A DNA stretch of 10,567 bases from an uncultured Aquincola sp. (GCA_937883885.1 CAKZXL010000636.1:1-10567); one strand, 5' to 3'. Shown: positions 1 through 5,687, numbered from the stretch's first letter. Made by a program: numbers and translations. The notes: generated by a model from the letters alone, not told the origin.

Positions 1-413
1 CGGCGGCCCATGCCTCGGGGCTGTTCGAGGTGGAGGTGGGCCGCATCGGTGCCGAGCGGGCCCAGAACACGTCGGTCAAGGCGCTGGCCGGTCACCTGGT
101 GTCGGAACACAGCGTGGCCAACGATGCCTTGCGCGGCCTGGCGGCGCTGCGGGGCGTGGAGCTGCCCACGCGGGTGTCCGCCGACCGCCAGGCGGAGCTG
201 GACAAGCTCAAGAGCACGCCGGTGCCGCGCTTCGACGAGGCGATGGTGCAGAACGTGGTGATTCCGGCGCACCAGGTCGACATCGAGCGTTTCGAGCGCG
301 CGCAGCAGGACACCAGCGACCCGGAATTGAAGGCTTTCATCCAGCGAACGCTGCCGGTGCTCAAGCAGCACCTGAAGAGCGCGCAGACCTTGCCGCTGCC
401 CGCGAAGGGCTGA
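1..413 (+). CDS. DUF4142 domain protein, C-terminal part (5' end outside window)
   Basis: The reading frame is open from the left edge (codons begin at base 3) and ends at TGA 411-413, giving about 136 residues. The visible sequence has the DUF4142 pattern: an acidic helix (GLFEVEVGRIGAERAQN), then VKALAGHLVSEHSVANDAL, and a C-terminal helix pair ending PVLKQHLKSAQTL. DUF4142 proteins are predicted helical bundles related in fold to ferritin-like proteins. Many are exported and several are linked to stress or envelope roles, but no reaction is established. A GTG at base 30 lies inside the conserved domain, so it is not the true start. The N-terminal region, with any signal peptide, lies outside the window. 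The gene converges on the hemerythrin gene, 79 bases away. The family call is from recognised pattern only; the function is unknown. Confidence 0.8.
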   Translation, partial: AAHASGLFEVEVGRIGAERAQNTSVKALAGHLVSEHSVANDALRGLAALRGVELPTRVSADRQAELDKLKSTPVPRFDEAMVQNVVIPAHQVDIERFERAQQDTSDPELKAFIQRTLPVLKQHLKSAQTLPLPAKG

Positions 414-435
414 CCTGACAGCCAGACACGACAAA

Positions 436-451
436 GGCGGCCGAAGCCGCC
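436..451 (-). terminator. Hairpin with UUCG tetraloop, likely terminator
   Basis: On the minus strand this reads GGCGGC-TTCG-GCCGCC, a perfect 6-bp stem closed by a C-UUCG-G tetraloop, followed by TTTGTC. That is the form of an intrinsic terminator for the hemerythrin gene, which stops at 493. On the plus strand the loop is CGAA and the tail is TTGTCT, so it may also end the DUF4142 transcript. The stem can be extended by two A-T pairs (434-435 with 452-453). The T-tract is short in both directions. Confidence 0.65.
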
Positions 452-464
452 TTGTCTAGACAAG
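451..464. repeat. Perfect 14-bp palindrome
   Basis: CTTGTCTAGACAAG equals its own reverse complement. It directly abuts the right arm of the 436-451 hairpin and shares bases 451-453 with its extended stem, so the two structures compete. It lies in the gap between convergent genes. Its role is unknown: it could be a protein-binding site or part of a compound terminator. Confidence 0.6.
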
Positions 465-468
465 TGAA

Positions 469-485
469 GGCGGGCCCGGCCCGCC
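469..485 (-). terminator. GC hairpin just downstream of hemerythrin gene
   Basis: GGCGGGC (469-475) pairs perfectly with GCCCGCC (479-485) around a 3-base loop. It lies 7 bases beyond the hemerythrin stop codon in that gene's direction. No T-tract follows, so it may act as an RNA 3'-end stabiliser or a pause hairpin ahead of the better terminator at 436-451. Confidence 0.45.
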
Positions 486-492
486 TCGCTCG

Positions 493-1020
493 TCAGTGGG
501 CCAGCACGGCCTTTTCTTCCATCAGCTGCTGCTTGCGCGCCTGCAGCTCGGCGCCCACGGCCTTGATGTCGATGCGGCGGCGCATCTTCGGGAACATCTC
601 GTCCTGTTCTTCCTTGACGTGGTGGTCGATGTACTCGCCCAGCACCGTCACCTTGGCGTCGTACAGGTCGTCGTCGGCCGACATGCCTTCGATCTGCGCA
701 ATCAGGTCCTTGGCACTGGCGTGCTCGACGGTCGCTTCGTCCACGAGGTCGGCTTCGGGCAGCACGTCGCGGGCGGCCGGGTAAAAGATCTCTTCTTCGA
801 TCTGCGCATGCACCGTCAGCATCATGCAGATCTGCCGGGCCAGCGCCTCACGTTCCTGGGCACCCGCTTCGGCCTTCACCAGCTTCTCGTACTTGCGGAA
901 GAGCTTCTTGACTTCCTTGTGGTCGTCGGTCAGCAGGGTGATCGCGTCCGGCGCTTCCTTTTCCTTGCGGGCGGTGGTGGCCTTGGTCGATCGGGCGGTG
1001 TTGGTGTTCATCGTCGGCAT
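493..1020 (-). CDS. Hemerythrin HHE-domain protein
   Basis: A 175-aa protein of the bacterial hemerythrin-like (HHE) family. These form a four-helix bundle that holds a non-haem di-iron (or similar metal) centre and are used for O2, NO or peroxide sensing or iron handling. Candidate metal ligands in the expected order are His34 (LLTDDHKEV), His71 and Glu75 (TVHAQIEEEIFYP), His100 (EATVEH), and His134 with Glu138 (DHHVKEEQDEMFP). The first ~25 residues are a Thr/Lys-rich tail that is probably disordered. No signal peptide is seen, so it is expected in the cytoplasm. The start at 1020 is preferred because AAGGA lies 8 bases upstream; a second ATG is in frame 9 bases downstream. It is a lone gene, convergent with the DUF4142 gene. 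The family is very likely; the ligand and exact role are not known. Confidence 0.88.
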   Translation of the reverse strand: MPTMNTNTARSTKATTARKEKEAPDAITLLTDDHKEVKKLFRKYEKLVKAEAGAQEREALARQICMMLTVHAQIEEEIFYPAARDVLPEADLVDEATVEHASAKDLIAQIEGMSADDDLYDAKVTVLGEYIDHHVKEEQDEMFPKMRRRIDIKAVGAELQARKQQLMEEKAVLAH

Positions 1021-1133
1021 GGCTTGGGTCCTTGGGGTTGTGCCTGCAGGAACTGCGGCGTTGCGTACAAGGCCTTCAGGCTAACCAAGATGGCGGGTCT
1101 TGTGGGGGCCCGAACAAGCGGTCGCGGCGAACC

Positions 1134-1149
1134 CCCACCCCGGGGTGGG
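1134..1149. repeat. Perfect 16-bp GC palindrome in intergenic region
   Basis: CCCACCCCGGGGTGGG is an exact palindrome. It lies 45 bases beyond the stop of the minus-strand gene ending at 1194 and upstream of the hemerythrin gene. As RNA it could only form a stem with the central bases unpaired. It may help end transcription arriving from 1194, or be a protein site. The rest of the 1021-1193 gap shows no promoter I can call with confidence. Confidence 0.5.
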
Positions 1150-1162
1150 CCGGCGTCTGACA

Positions 1163-1177
1163 GGCGCCTGCGGCGCC
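1163..1177 (-). terminator. GC hairpin downstream of the YqjK-position gene
   Basis: GGCGCC (1163-1168) and GGCGCC (1172-1177) can form a 6-bp stem with a 3-base loop, 17 bases after the stop codon of the gene ending at 1194. There is no T-tract. Each arm is itself palindromic, so other pairings exist. It is a weak terminator candidate. Confidence 0.35.
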
Positions 1178-1193
1178 GTGGCAATACGCCGCC

Positions 1194-1769
1194 TCAATAC
1201 CTGGGCGGGCGCGGCCGGGTGGCTGCGGTTTCCGCCCGCTCGGCGCGCGCGCTGTTCACCTGCTCGGCCCGCTTGGCCTGCTGGGCGGCCCGCCAATCCA
1301 TGGCGGTACGGGCCACGCGGAAGATGCGCATCGGCCACCAGCCGCCCGGTGCAAACGCCGATGCGGCGGCGGCCGCAGGCGAGCGGGCGGGCAGCACGAA
1401 AGGCGCCAGGATCAGCCCCAGCCGCCCCAGCTGGCCCCACACGCCCGGCCGGTCTTGCGGCGGTACCGGGTGGTCGGCCAGGCCATGGCCATAGCGGTAG
1501 GCCGCCTGGCGGGCACGCTCGCGCTCGCGGGCCTTGGCCTTCGGGTCGGGCCGCACGGCCTTGTAGATGCGCCAGCCTGCCCACAGCGAGAGCACGGCGC
1601 CCGCGCCGATCAAGGCCACCCGGCCGCCGGAGCGGGCGGCGCTGCGGGTCTGCTGCGTCACCTGGTCCAGGCGCTGCATCACCAGGCGGTCGTGCAGCAT
1701 CACTTCCCGCTCGGCGCGGCGGATGCGTTCGTCCAGAGACAGGCCGTCCTGTGCTTGGGGGGCGGTCAT
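1194..1769 (-). CDS. Membrane protein in YqjK position, unrecognised
   Basis: A 191-aa protein. The start at 1769 is set by an ATGA overlap with the stop of the holin-family gene and by GAGG 7 bases upstream. Residues 10-48 form a charged amphipathic helix (SLDERIRRAEREVMLHDRLV). Residues about 51-68 are a hydrophobic segment ending in WAGWRIYKAVRP. Residues 74-90 are very basic (KAKARERERARQ). Residues 115-128 form a second hydrophobic stretch, and the tail (160-191) is Ala/Arg-rich. In E. coli the yqjD-yqjE-yqjK operon has a holin-family gene followed by a small membrane protein with a charged helix and a membrane segment ending in a WRLVK-like motif. The position and overall design match YqjK, but this protein is about twice as long and I cannot claim homology. 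It probably lies in the inner membrane and acts with the overlapping upstream gene. Confidence 0.75.
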   Translation of the reverse strand: MTAPQAQDGLSLDERIRRAEREVMLHDRLVMQRLDQVTQQTRSAARSGGRVALIGAGAVLSLWAGWRIYKAVRPDPKAKARERERARQAAYRYGHGLADHPVPPQDRPGVWGQLGRLGLILAPFVLPARSPAAAAASAFAPGGWWPMRIFRVARTAMDWRAAQQAKRAEQVNSARAERAETAATRPRPPRY

Positions 1770-2197
1770 GAAGACACCTCGGAGGGGTTGTTGGCGTTCT
1801 TGACGGTCAGGTGGTGCAGCGTGGCTGGCAGGGCCAGCAGCGGCACCAGGGCCACCGCGCGCCAGGCCAGCACGCCGGCCACCACCACGTTCACCACCGT
1901 CACCAGCGCCATCGTCCACACCGGCGACCACTCGGCCACCTGCACCAGCAGCAGCGCGATGGCCACCCACAGCGCGAACCAGCCGGTCAGCGCCACCACG
2001 GCGGCCAGCACCAGCAGCGCGATGATCTTGGGCAGCACGTCGCGCGCGCGGCGCAGCTCCAGCGCCAGCAGATTGACGCGGGCGCTGATGGCCGCCGCGC
2101 CTTCCTGCAGCAGGCCCTGGATGCCGGCGGGCAGGCCGGCAATGCCGGGCCGCGGGTTGCTGCCTGTCGAGGAGGAGGAGCCGGGGGGTCGGTTCAT
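1766..2197 (-). CDS. Phage-holin-superfamily (YqjE-like) membrane protein
   Basis: A 143-aa protein with a Gly/Pro/Ser-rich N-terminus and an amphipathic helix at about residues 24-52 (GLLQEGAAAISARVNLLALE). Two strong membrane segments follow, at about 57-82 and 92-125. This is the layout of the Phage_holin_3_6/YqjE family of inner-membrane proteins (formerly DUF1469), known in E. coli from the stress-induced yqjDEK operon. Despite the family name there are no phage genes here, so a lysis role is not suggested. The start at 2197 has only an A-rich region upstream (AAGAAAGAA), a weak ribosome site. Its stop overlaps the next gene by 4 bases, so the two are co-translated. A YqjD-like (DUF883) partner is not present in the window. 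Confidence 0.82.
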   Translation of the reverse strand: MNRPPGSSSSTGSNPRPGIAGLPAGIQGLLQEGAAAISARVNLLALELRRARDVLPKIIALLVLAAVVALTGWFALWVAIALLLVQVAEWSPVWTMALVTVVNVVVAGVLAWRAVALVPLLALPATLHHLTVKNANNPSEVSS

Positions 2198-2329
2198 GCG
2201 GTTCTTTCTTGGCGGGTCAGGACTTCGATACAGGTGTTGGCAAACAGGGTGCCGGACCCCCTGCGGGCCCAGCGGTACTTTTGCTGACGATACGTGAACA
2301 GGCCGCCTCGCGGGGCAGCCTGCCGCGCA

Positions 2330-2542
2330 TCAGCGCTTGGTGCCGGTGGGGTCGGACTGGCCGATCACCCGCGTCTCGCCGGCCTCGGGTTTGAGGCCGC
2401 TGATGCCGCTGCCGCCGCCATCGAAGTCGTCGTTCATGTTCTCGATGGCGGCTTCGCTCTGCTCGCGCTGCTGTTTCGCCGCGTCCTCGGGCTTGGACTT
2501 GACCAGCTCATCGGCGCCTTCCTGGCTGGTGGGAATGGGCAT
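2330..2542 (-). CDS. Small charged protein, unrecognised
   Basis: A 70-aa protein starting at ATG 2542, with AAGGA 7 bases upstream. It begins MPIPTSQEGADELVKSKPED, continues with a Gln/Glu/Lys helix (AAKQQREQSEAAIENMNDDF), and then a Gly-rich segment (DGGGSGISGL) and a polar tail. It has no cysteine, membrane segment or signal peptide. It looks like a small soluble protein with one helix and a disordered tail. It is divergent from the Mn catalase gene (145-base gap) and lies 132 bases ahead of the holin-family gene on the same strand, so it may share stress control with either. The frame remains open upstream, but that part has no ribosome site. The 2198-2329 gap shows no clear promoter or terminator. 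No family is recognised; the coding call rests on ribosome site, composition and position. Confidence 0.65.
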   Translation of the reverse strand: MPIPTSQEGADELVKSKPEDAAKQQREQSEAAIENMNDDFDGGGSGISGLKPEAGETRVIGQSDPTGTKR

Positions 2543-2687
2543 GTCGTTTCCTTGGTTCGTTGCAGGTGCAGCACTGCGGCAAACGGGCTGCCGGCCTCGG
2601 ACCTGCGCACGCGGAACACGCCTTGCCGTGAAGCGGGGTGACCACCGCGCACATCGGTGCGCCAATCCCAACCGCAAAGGAAGTTCT

Positions 2688-3599
2688 ATGTTCGTTCACA
2701 ACAAGCGCTTGCAATACACCGTCCGCGTCAGCGAAAGCAACCCGGGCTTGGCCAACCTCATGCTGGAACAGTTCGGCGGCCCGCAGGGCGAGCTGGCCGC
2801 AGCGTGCCGCTATTTCACGCAATACCTGGGTGAAGACGACCCGGGCCGCAAGGACATGCTGATCGACATCGCCACCGAGGAGCTGAGCCACCTCGAGATC
2901 ATCGGCACCATCGTCGGCATGCTCAACAAGGGCGCCAAGGGCCGGCTGGCCGAGGCGGTGGAACAAGAGGCCGACATCTACCGCGCCATCACCGGTGCGG
3001 GCAACGACTCGCACCTGACGCAGGTGCTGTACGGCGGCGGCCCCCCGCTGACCAACTCGGCCGGCGTGCCCTGGAGCGCGGCCTACATCGACACCATCGG
3101 CGAACCCACGGCCGACCTGCGGTCCAACATCGCGGCCGAGTCGCGCGCCAAGATCGTCTATGAGCGCCTGATCGCGCTGACCGACGACCCGGGCGTGAAG
3201 GAAGCGCTGGGCTTTCTGATGACGCGCGAGGTGGCGCACCAGAAGAGCTTCGAGAAGGCGCTGTACGCCATCACGCCCAACTTCCCGCCGGGCAAGATGC
3301 CGCCGGTGCCCGAGTTCGCGGGCGTGTACTACAACATGTCGCAAGGCGTGGGCGACCTACGCGGGCCGTGGAACAGCGACGAGAACTTCACCTACGTCAG
3401 CGACCGCGAGGAGCAGGGCGCGGTCGATGGTGGCGACGGCCAGTTCAGCGTGAAGCTCACGCTGGAAGAGAACGAGGTGGTGCAGCAGATGGCCAAGCGC
3501 ACGATGTCCGACCCGCAGGCCGACCCCACCACGGGGGCCGAGCTGGGCATGGGTCTGGCGCCGGGCGCCGGCACAGCCAAGGCACCCAGCGGCGAGTAA
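2688..3599 (+). CDS. Manganese catalase (non-haem)
   Basis: A 303-aa protein of the manganese catalase family, which breaks down H2O2 to water and O2 with a di-manganese centre in a ferritin-like four-helix bundle. All five expected metal ligands are present: Glu35 (GPQGELAAA), Glu65 and His68 (ATEELSHLE), Glu151 (IAAESRAKI) and His184 (REVAHQKSF). These match the L. plantarum enzyme (Glu35, Glu66, His69, Glu148, His181) with small offsets. The length is usual for the family. The last ~25 residues (PTTGAELGMGLAPGAGTA) are a low-complexity tail. The ATG at 2688 has a strong AAGGAAG 4 bases upstream; the open frame before it is not coding. The enzyme is cytoplasmic. A CBS-domain gene follows after 71 bases on the same strand. 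I see no clear sigma70 promoter in 2543-2687. Confidence 0.95.
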   Translation: MFVHNKRLQYTVRVSESNPGLANLMLEQFGGPQGELAAACRYFTQYLGEDDPGRKDMLIDIATEELSHLEIIGTIVGMLNKGAKGRLAEAVEQEADIYRAITGAGNDSHLTQVLYGGGPPLTNSAGVPWSAAYIDTIGEPTADLRSNIAAESRAKIVYERLIALTDDPGVKEALGFLMTREVAHQKSFEKALYAITPNFPPGKMPPVPEFAGVYYNMSQGVGDLRGPWNSDENFTYVSDREEQGAVDGGDGQFSVKLTLEENEVVQQMAKRTMSDPQADPTTGAELGMGLAPGAGTAKAPSGE

Positions 3600-3607
3600 G
3601 GCCGGCG

Positions 3608-3638
3608 GCAGGGGCACGGCGCTTGCCGCAGCCCCTGC
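3608..3638 (+). terminator. Long hairpin A after the catalase gene
   Basis: GCAGGGGC (3608-3615) pairs perfectly with GCCCCTGC (3631-3638). Inside, CGGC (3617-3620) pairs with GCCG (3625-3628) around a GCTT loop. This makes a 12-pair stem with one small internal loop (one base against two), starting 8 bases after the catalase stop. No T-tract follows, so it may pause polymerase or protect the 3' end rather than end transcription fully. Its right arm overlaps hairpin B. Confidence 0.6.
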
Positions 3639-3657
3639 AACGAACCTTCCGTTGCAG
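3635..3657 (+). promoter_or_regulatory. Hairpin B just before CBS gene, overlaps hairpin A
   Basis: CTGCAACG (3635-3642) pairs perfectly with CGTTGCAG (3650-3657) around a 7-base loop. The left arm reuses CTGC 3635-3638 from the right arm of hairpin A, so A and B cannot both form fully. B ends 3 bases before AAGG (3661-3664), the only ribosome-site candidate of the CBS gene. The layout resembles an attenuator, but no leader peptide or ligand-binding fold is evident. Confidence 0.5.
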
Positions 3658-3670
3658 CACAAGGCAGAGC

Positions 3671-4132
3671 ATGACAACCACCGTGGCCGAACTGATGACG
3701 CGTGGCGTCCATGTGATGGCGCCCGACGACAGCCTGGACCTGGCCGCACGGCTGATGGACGACCTCAACGTGGGCGCGATGCCGGTGTGCCAGGAAGAGA
3801 TGCTGCTGGGCATCGTCACCGATCGCGACATCGTGGTGCGTGGCATCGCCCGCAACCGCCCGGTGGACCGCACGCCGGTGTCCGACGTGATGAGCGAGCA
3901 CGTGCGCTTCTGCTTCGACGACCAGCCGGTCAACGAGGTGCTGCCCGAGATGCGCCAGGCCCAGATCCGCCGCCTGCCGGTGCTGGACCGCCAGCGCCGG
4001 CTGGTGGGCATGCTGAGCCTGGCCGACCTGGCCACCAAGGCCAGCCCCCAGGCCGCCGCCGCGGTGCTGGCCGCGGTGTCGGAACCCGCGGAGCCCGACC
4101 GGCCGGCGATGCCGCAAAGGCGGGTGGCTTAA
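3671..4132 (+). CDS. Two-CBS-domain protein
   Basis: A 153-aa protein made almost only of a pair of CBS domains (a Bateman module), which commonly binds adenine nucleotides such as AMP or ATP. CBS1 spans about residues 1-60 and includes VAELMTRGVHVMAPDDSL and the closing GIVTDRDIVVRG. CBS2 spans about 70-122 (VSDVMSEHVRF through RRLPVLDRQRRLVGMLSL and ADLA). An Ala-rich helix and a Pro/Arg tail follow. Stand-alone proteins of this kind are usually small energy or stress sensors that act on unknown partners. The start at 3671 has only AAGG, 6 bases upstream, a weak site next to hairpin B. The gene probably shares a transcript with the catalase. Its TAA overlaps the convergent ATPase gene by 4 bases. 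Confidence 0.9.
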   Translation: MTTTVAELMTRGVHVMAPDDSLDLAARLMDDLNVGAMPVCQEEMLLGIVTDRDIVVRGIARNRPVDRTPVSDVMSEHVRFCFDDQPVNEVLPEMRQAQIRRLPVLDRQRRLVGMLSLADLATKASPQAAAAVLAAVSEPAEPDRPAMPQRRVA

Positions 4133-5604
4133 CCGGCCAATTTGGGTGATGTGCTGCGGACGGGTTTGCGACCTGCGGTCGCCACGAGTTGCCGCAGCAA
4201 ATTGGCGCTCAGGAGGTAGGCGTAGAGACTGGCTGGCTGGAACTGAAAGCTGACGCCCTTGTAGATCAGCTCGCTGTCCGTCACCGTGCGCGAAGTCATC
4301 AGGATGGGCTGGCGCAGCAGTGGGTGGCGACCCGCGAAATCCACACAGTTGTCCAGCTCGGCTCTCGCCTTGTACGGCCTGTCGGTCCACTTGACCTCGA
4401 CCGCCCATTGCGGTCCTTGCGTCTCGCTGGACATGGACACGATGTCGATCTCGCCAGAGTTCCAGCGTGCGTAATACAGATTGGTCGACTGGCTGTGCTG
4501 CCACTGGCTGAAGATGGCCGTCTCCGTCAGCGCACCCATGGCGGGCGAATCGGCCTCGACCTGACCGAACAATGCTGCACGCATGGACGGATTGGTCAGA
4601 TAGACCTTGAAGCACATGGCCCTCTTGAAACGCCGCGCGTTGTTGTCGATACGCTCGACGCGGCGGATCAGAAACGCCGCTTCCAGGTACTCGAGGTAAC
4701 GCTTGATGGTGTTCTTGGCGACCCCGGAAGAAGCTGACAGGGCTTCCAGGCTGACCTCGTTGCCGGTGTTGTAGGCCAAGGTGGTGAACAGGCGGTTCAA
4801 CTCCTGGATGTCGTTGATGCCATAAAGGCTGGGCAGATCGCGCAACAGCACCTTGTCGATGATGTCGCTCTTGATGTACTGGCCCGGGTTGGCGCGGATG
4901 GTCTCGGAGAAAACGGCCTCCGGGTAGCCGCCGAAGTTCAGGTAATGCACAAACTCGGCGTTCAGTTCCTCGATGTTGCGCGCGGTGTAGGTGATGCGAG
5001 TCCCTTGACGCGCTTCGGCTACCAACTCTTCATCACGACCGACAAACTGCAGGTACTCGGCGAAGGTCAGGGGTGGCAACACGTAATCGCTGAACCTGCC
5101 AGCCCCGGACTCGTTGCTCTTGAGCCGCAAGGCCGCCGCCGCCGATCCGGTGGCGATGAACTTGCAGTCAGCGTAGGAGTCCACCAGGGACTTGAGGTGA
5201 ACCTCCCAATTCTTCAGGTACTGGATTTCATCGAAGTACACGAACAGCTTGGCATGCCTGTTGTGCTTGAACTGTTCCTGGAACATCGCCAGGATGCGTT
5301 CGAGCGAGAGGCCGGTGTAGATCGGCGTTTCCAGCGACACATACAGGATGCGGTTTGCCTCGACACCGGCGTGCAGCAGCGCGTGGATGCTGTGATAAAC
5401 CATCACTGTCTTGCCCACACGGCGCGGCCCCATGAGCACCAGCGCCCTGCGAACGGATGAGTCCAGGATGGCAGCCTGGAAGGGCTCGAAGTATTTGCGG
5501 CGTGGCGTGTCTTCGAAAGCCACCTTGCCGGTTGAGCCTTCTTCCCACCACGGGTTGTCGAAGGCCAACCTGGAAAGGATGTCTGCCTTGGCGATCTCCA
5601 GCAC
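4129..5604 (-). CDS. AAA ATPase with DUF4143 / nuclease-like C-terminal domain
   Basis: A 491-aa protein of the AAA_14/DUF4143 ATPase group. The Walker A motif is GPRRVGKT (59-66), Walker B is LFVYFDEIQ (120-128), and a sensor-like TGSAAA is at 152-157. A winged-helix-like stretch spans about 283-320 (VSLEALSASSGVAKNTIKRY). The C-terminal DUF4143 part has Glu361, Asp387 (GEIDIV) and Glu403/Lys405 (VEVKW), the pattern of a PD-(D/E)XK nuclease fold with key residues intact. Members are widespread and often horizontally moved; their substrate and role are mostly unknown. The start is GTG 5604, with GGAG 7 bases upstream; this choice fits the promoter at 5636-5664. The gene is visibly more A+T-rich than its neighbours, which suggests transfer. 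It stands alone, facing the CBS gene. No antitoxin, methylase or known defence partner is adjacent. Confidence 0.88.
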   Translation of the reverse strand: MLEIAKADILSRLAFDNPWWEEGSTGKVAFEDTPRRKYFEPFQAAILDSSVRRALVLMGPRRVGKTVMVYHSIHALLHAGVEANRILYVSLETPIYTGLSLERILAMFQEQFKHNRHAKLFVYFDEIQYLKNWEVHLKSLVDSYADCKFIATGSAAAALRLKSNESGAGRFSDYVLPPLTFAEYLQFVGRDEELVAEARQGTRITYTARNIEELNAEFVHYLNFGGYPEAVFSETIRANPGQYIKSDIIDKVLLRDLPSLYGINDIQELNRLFTTLAYNTGNEVSLEALSASSGVAKNTIKRYLEYLEAAFLIRRVERIDNNARRFKRAMCFKVYLTNPSMRAALFGQVEADSPAMGALTETAIFSQWQHSQSTNLYYARWNSGEIDIVSMSSETQGPQWAVEVKWTDRPYKARAELDNCVDFAGRHPLLRQPILMTSRTVTDSELIYKGVSFQFQPASLYAYLLSANLLRQLVATAGRKPVRSTSPKLAG

Positions 5605-5635
5605 TGTCTTGCTCCGTCACTGTCTCAACAAGAGC

Positions 5636-5664
5636 AGTGTAGGGCGGTGCGATAACAAGATCAA
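5636..5664 (-). promoter_or_regulatory. Sigma70-like promoter of the ATPase gene
   Basis: On the minus strand, -35 TTGATC (5659-5664) and -10 TACACT (5636-5641) are separated by exactly 17 bases. Each box matches consensus at 4 of 6 positions. Transcription would begin near 5629, leaving about 25 bases before the GTG start with its GGAG site. The -35 box overlaps the inverted repeat 5654-5679. Confidence 0.6.
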
Positions 5665-5679
5665 TCGACTGATCTTGTT
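5654..5679. promoter_or_regulatory. Perfect 10-bp inverted repeat, likely operator
   Basis: AACAAGATCA (5654-5663) and TGATCTTGTT (5670-5679) are exact inverted copies separated by 6 bases. The left arm covers most of the -35 box of the ATPase promoter, so a bound dimeric regulator would block polymerase. Alternatively, read on the plus strand, it is followed by TTTTA-like sequence and could act as a terminator, but no plus-strand gene ends here. No regulator gene is next to it, so self-control by the ATPase's winged helix is conceivable but unproven. Confidence 0.6.
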
Positions 5680-5687
5680 TTAGCAGG

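Noticed and set aside
496..1494. Long plus-strand frame over the hemerythrin gene
   Set aside because: It is antisense to a clear HHE protein, with repetitive Val/Leu/His/Gly shadow composition and no domain.
1766..2197. Prophage lysis gene (holin)
   Set aside because: The family name is misleading. No endolysin, spanin, integrase or structural phage genes are nearby, and the YqjE-like chromosomal context fits better.
2613..2640. ECF/EcfG-type stress promoter (GGAAC) before Mn catalase
   Set aside because: GGAAC occurs at 2613-2617, but the expected CGTT-like -10 is missing at 16-18 bases.
2337..2687. In-frame upstream extension of Mn catalase
   Set aside because: The family begins at MFVHNKRLQY, with a strong ribosome site right before 2688. 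The extension overlaps the 70-aa gene in antisense.
3392..4615. Long minus-strand frame across the catalase end, CBS and ATPase genes
   Set aside because: It is antisense to two recognised genes and out of frame with the ATPase; its Gln/His/Arg-rich composition is that of a GC-rich shadow frame.
4129..5604. Toxin-antitoxin or known defence operon
   Set aside because: The ATPase stands alone. No small partner gene, methylase, reverse transcriptase or other defence component lies on its strand.
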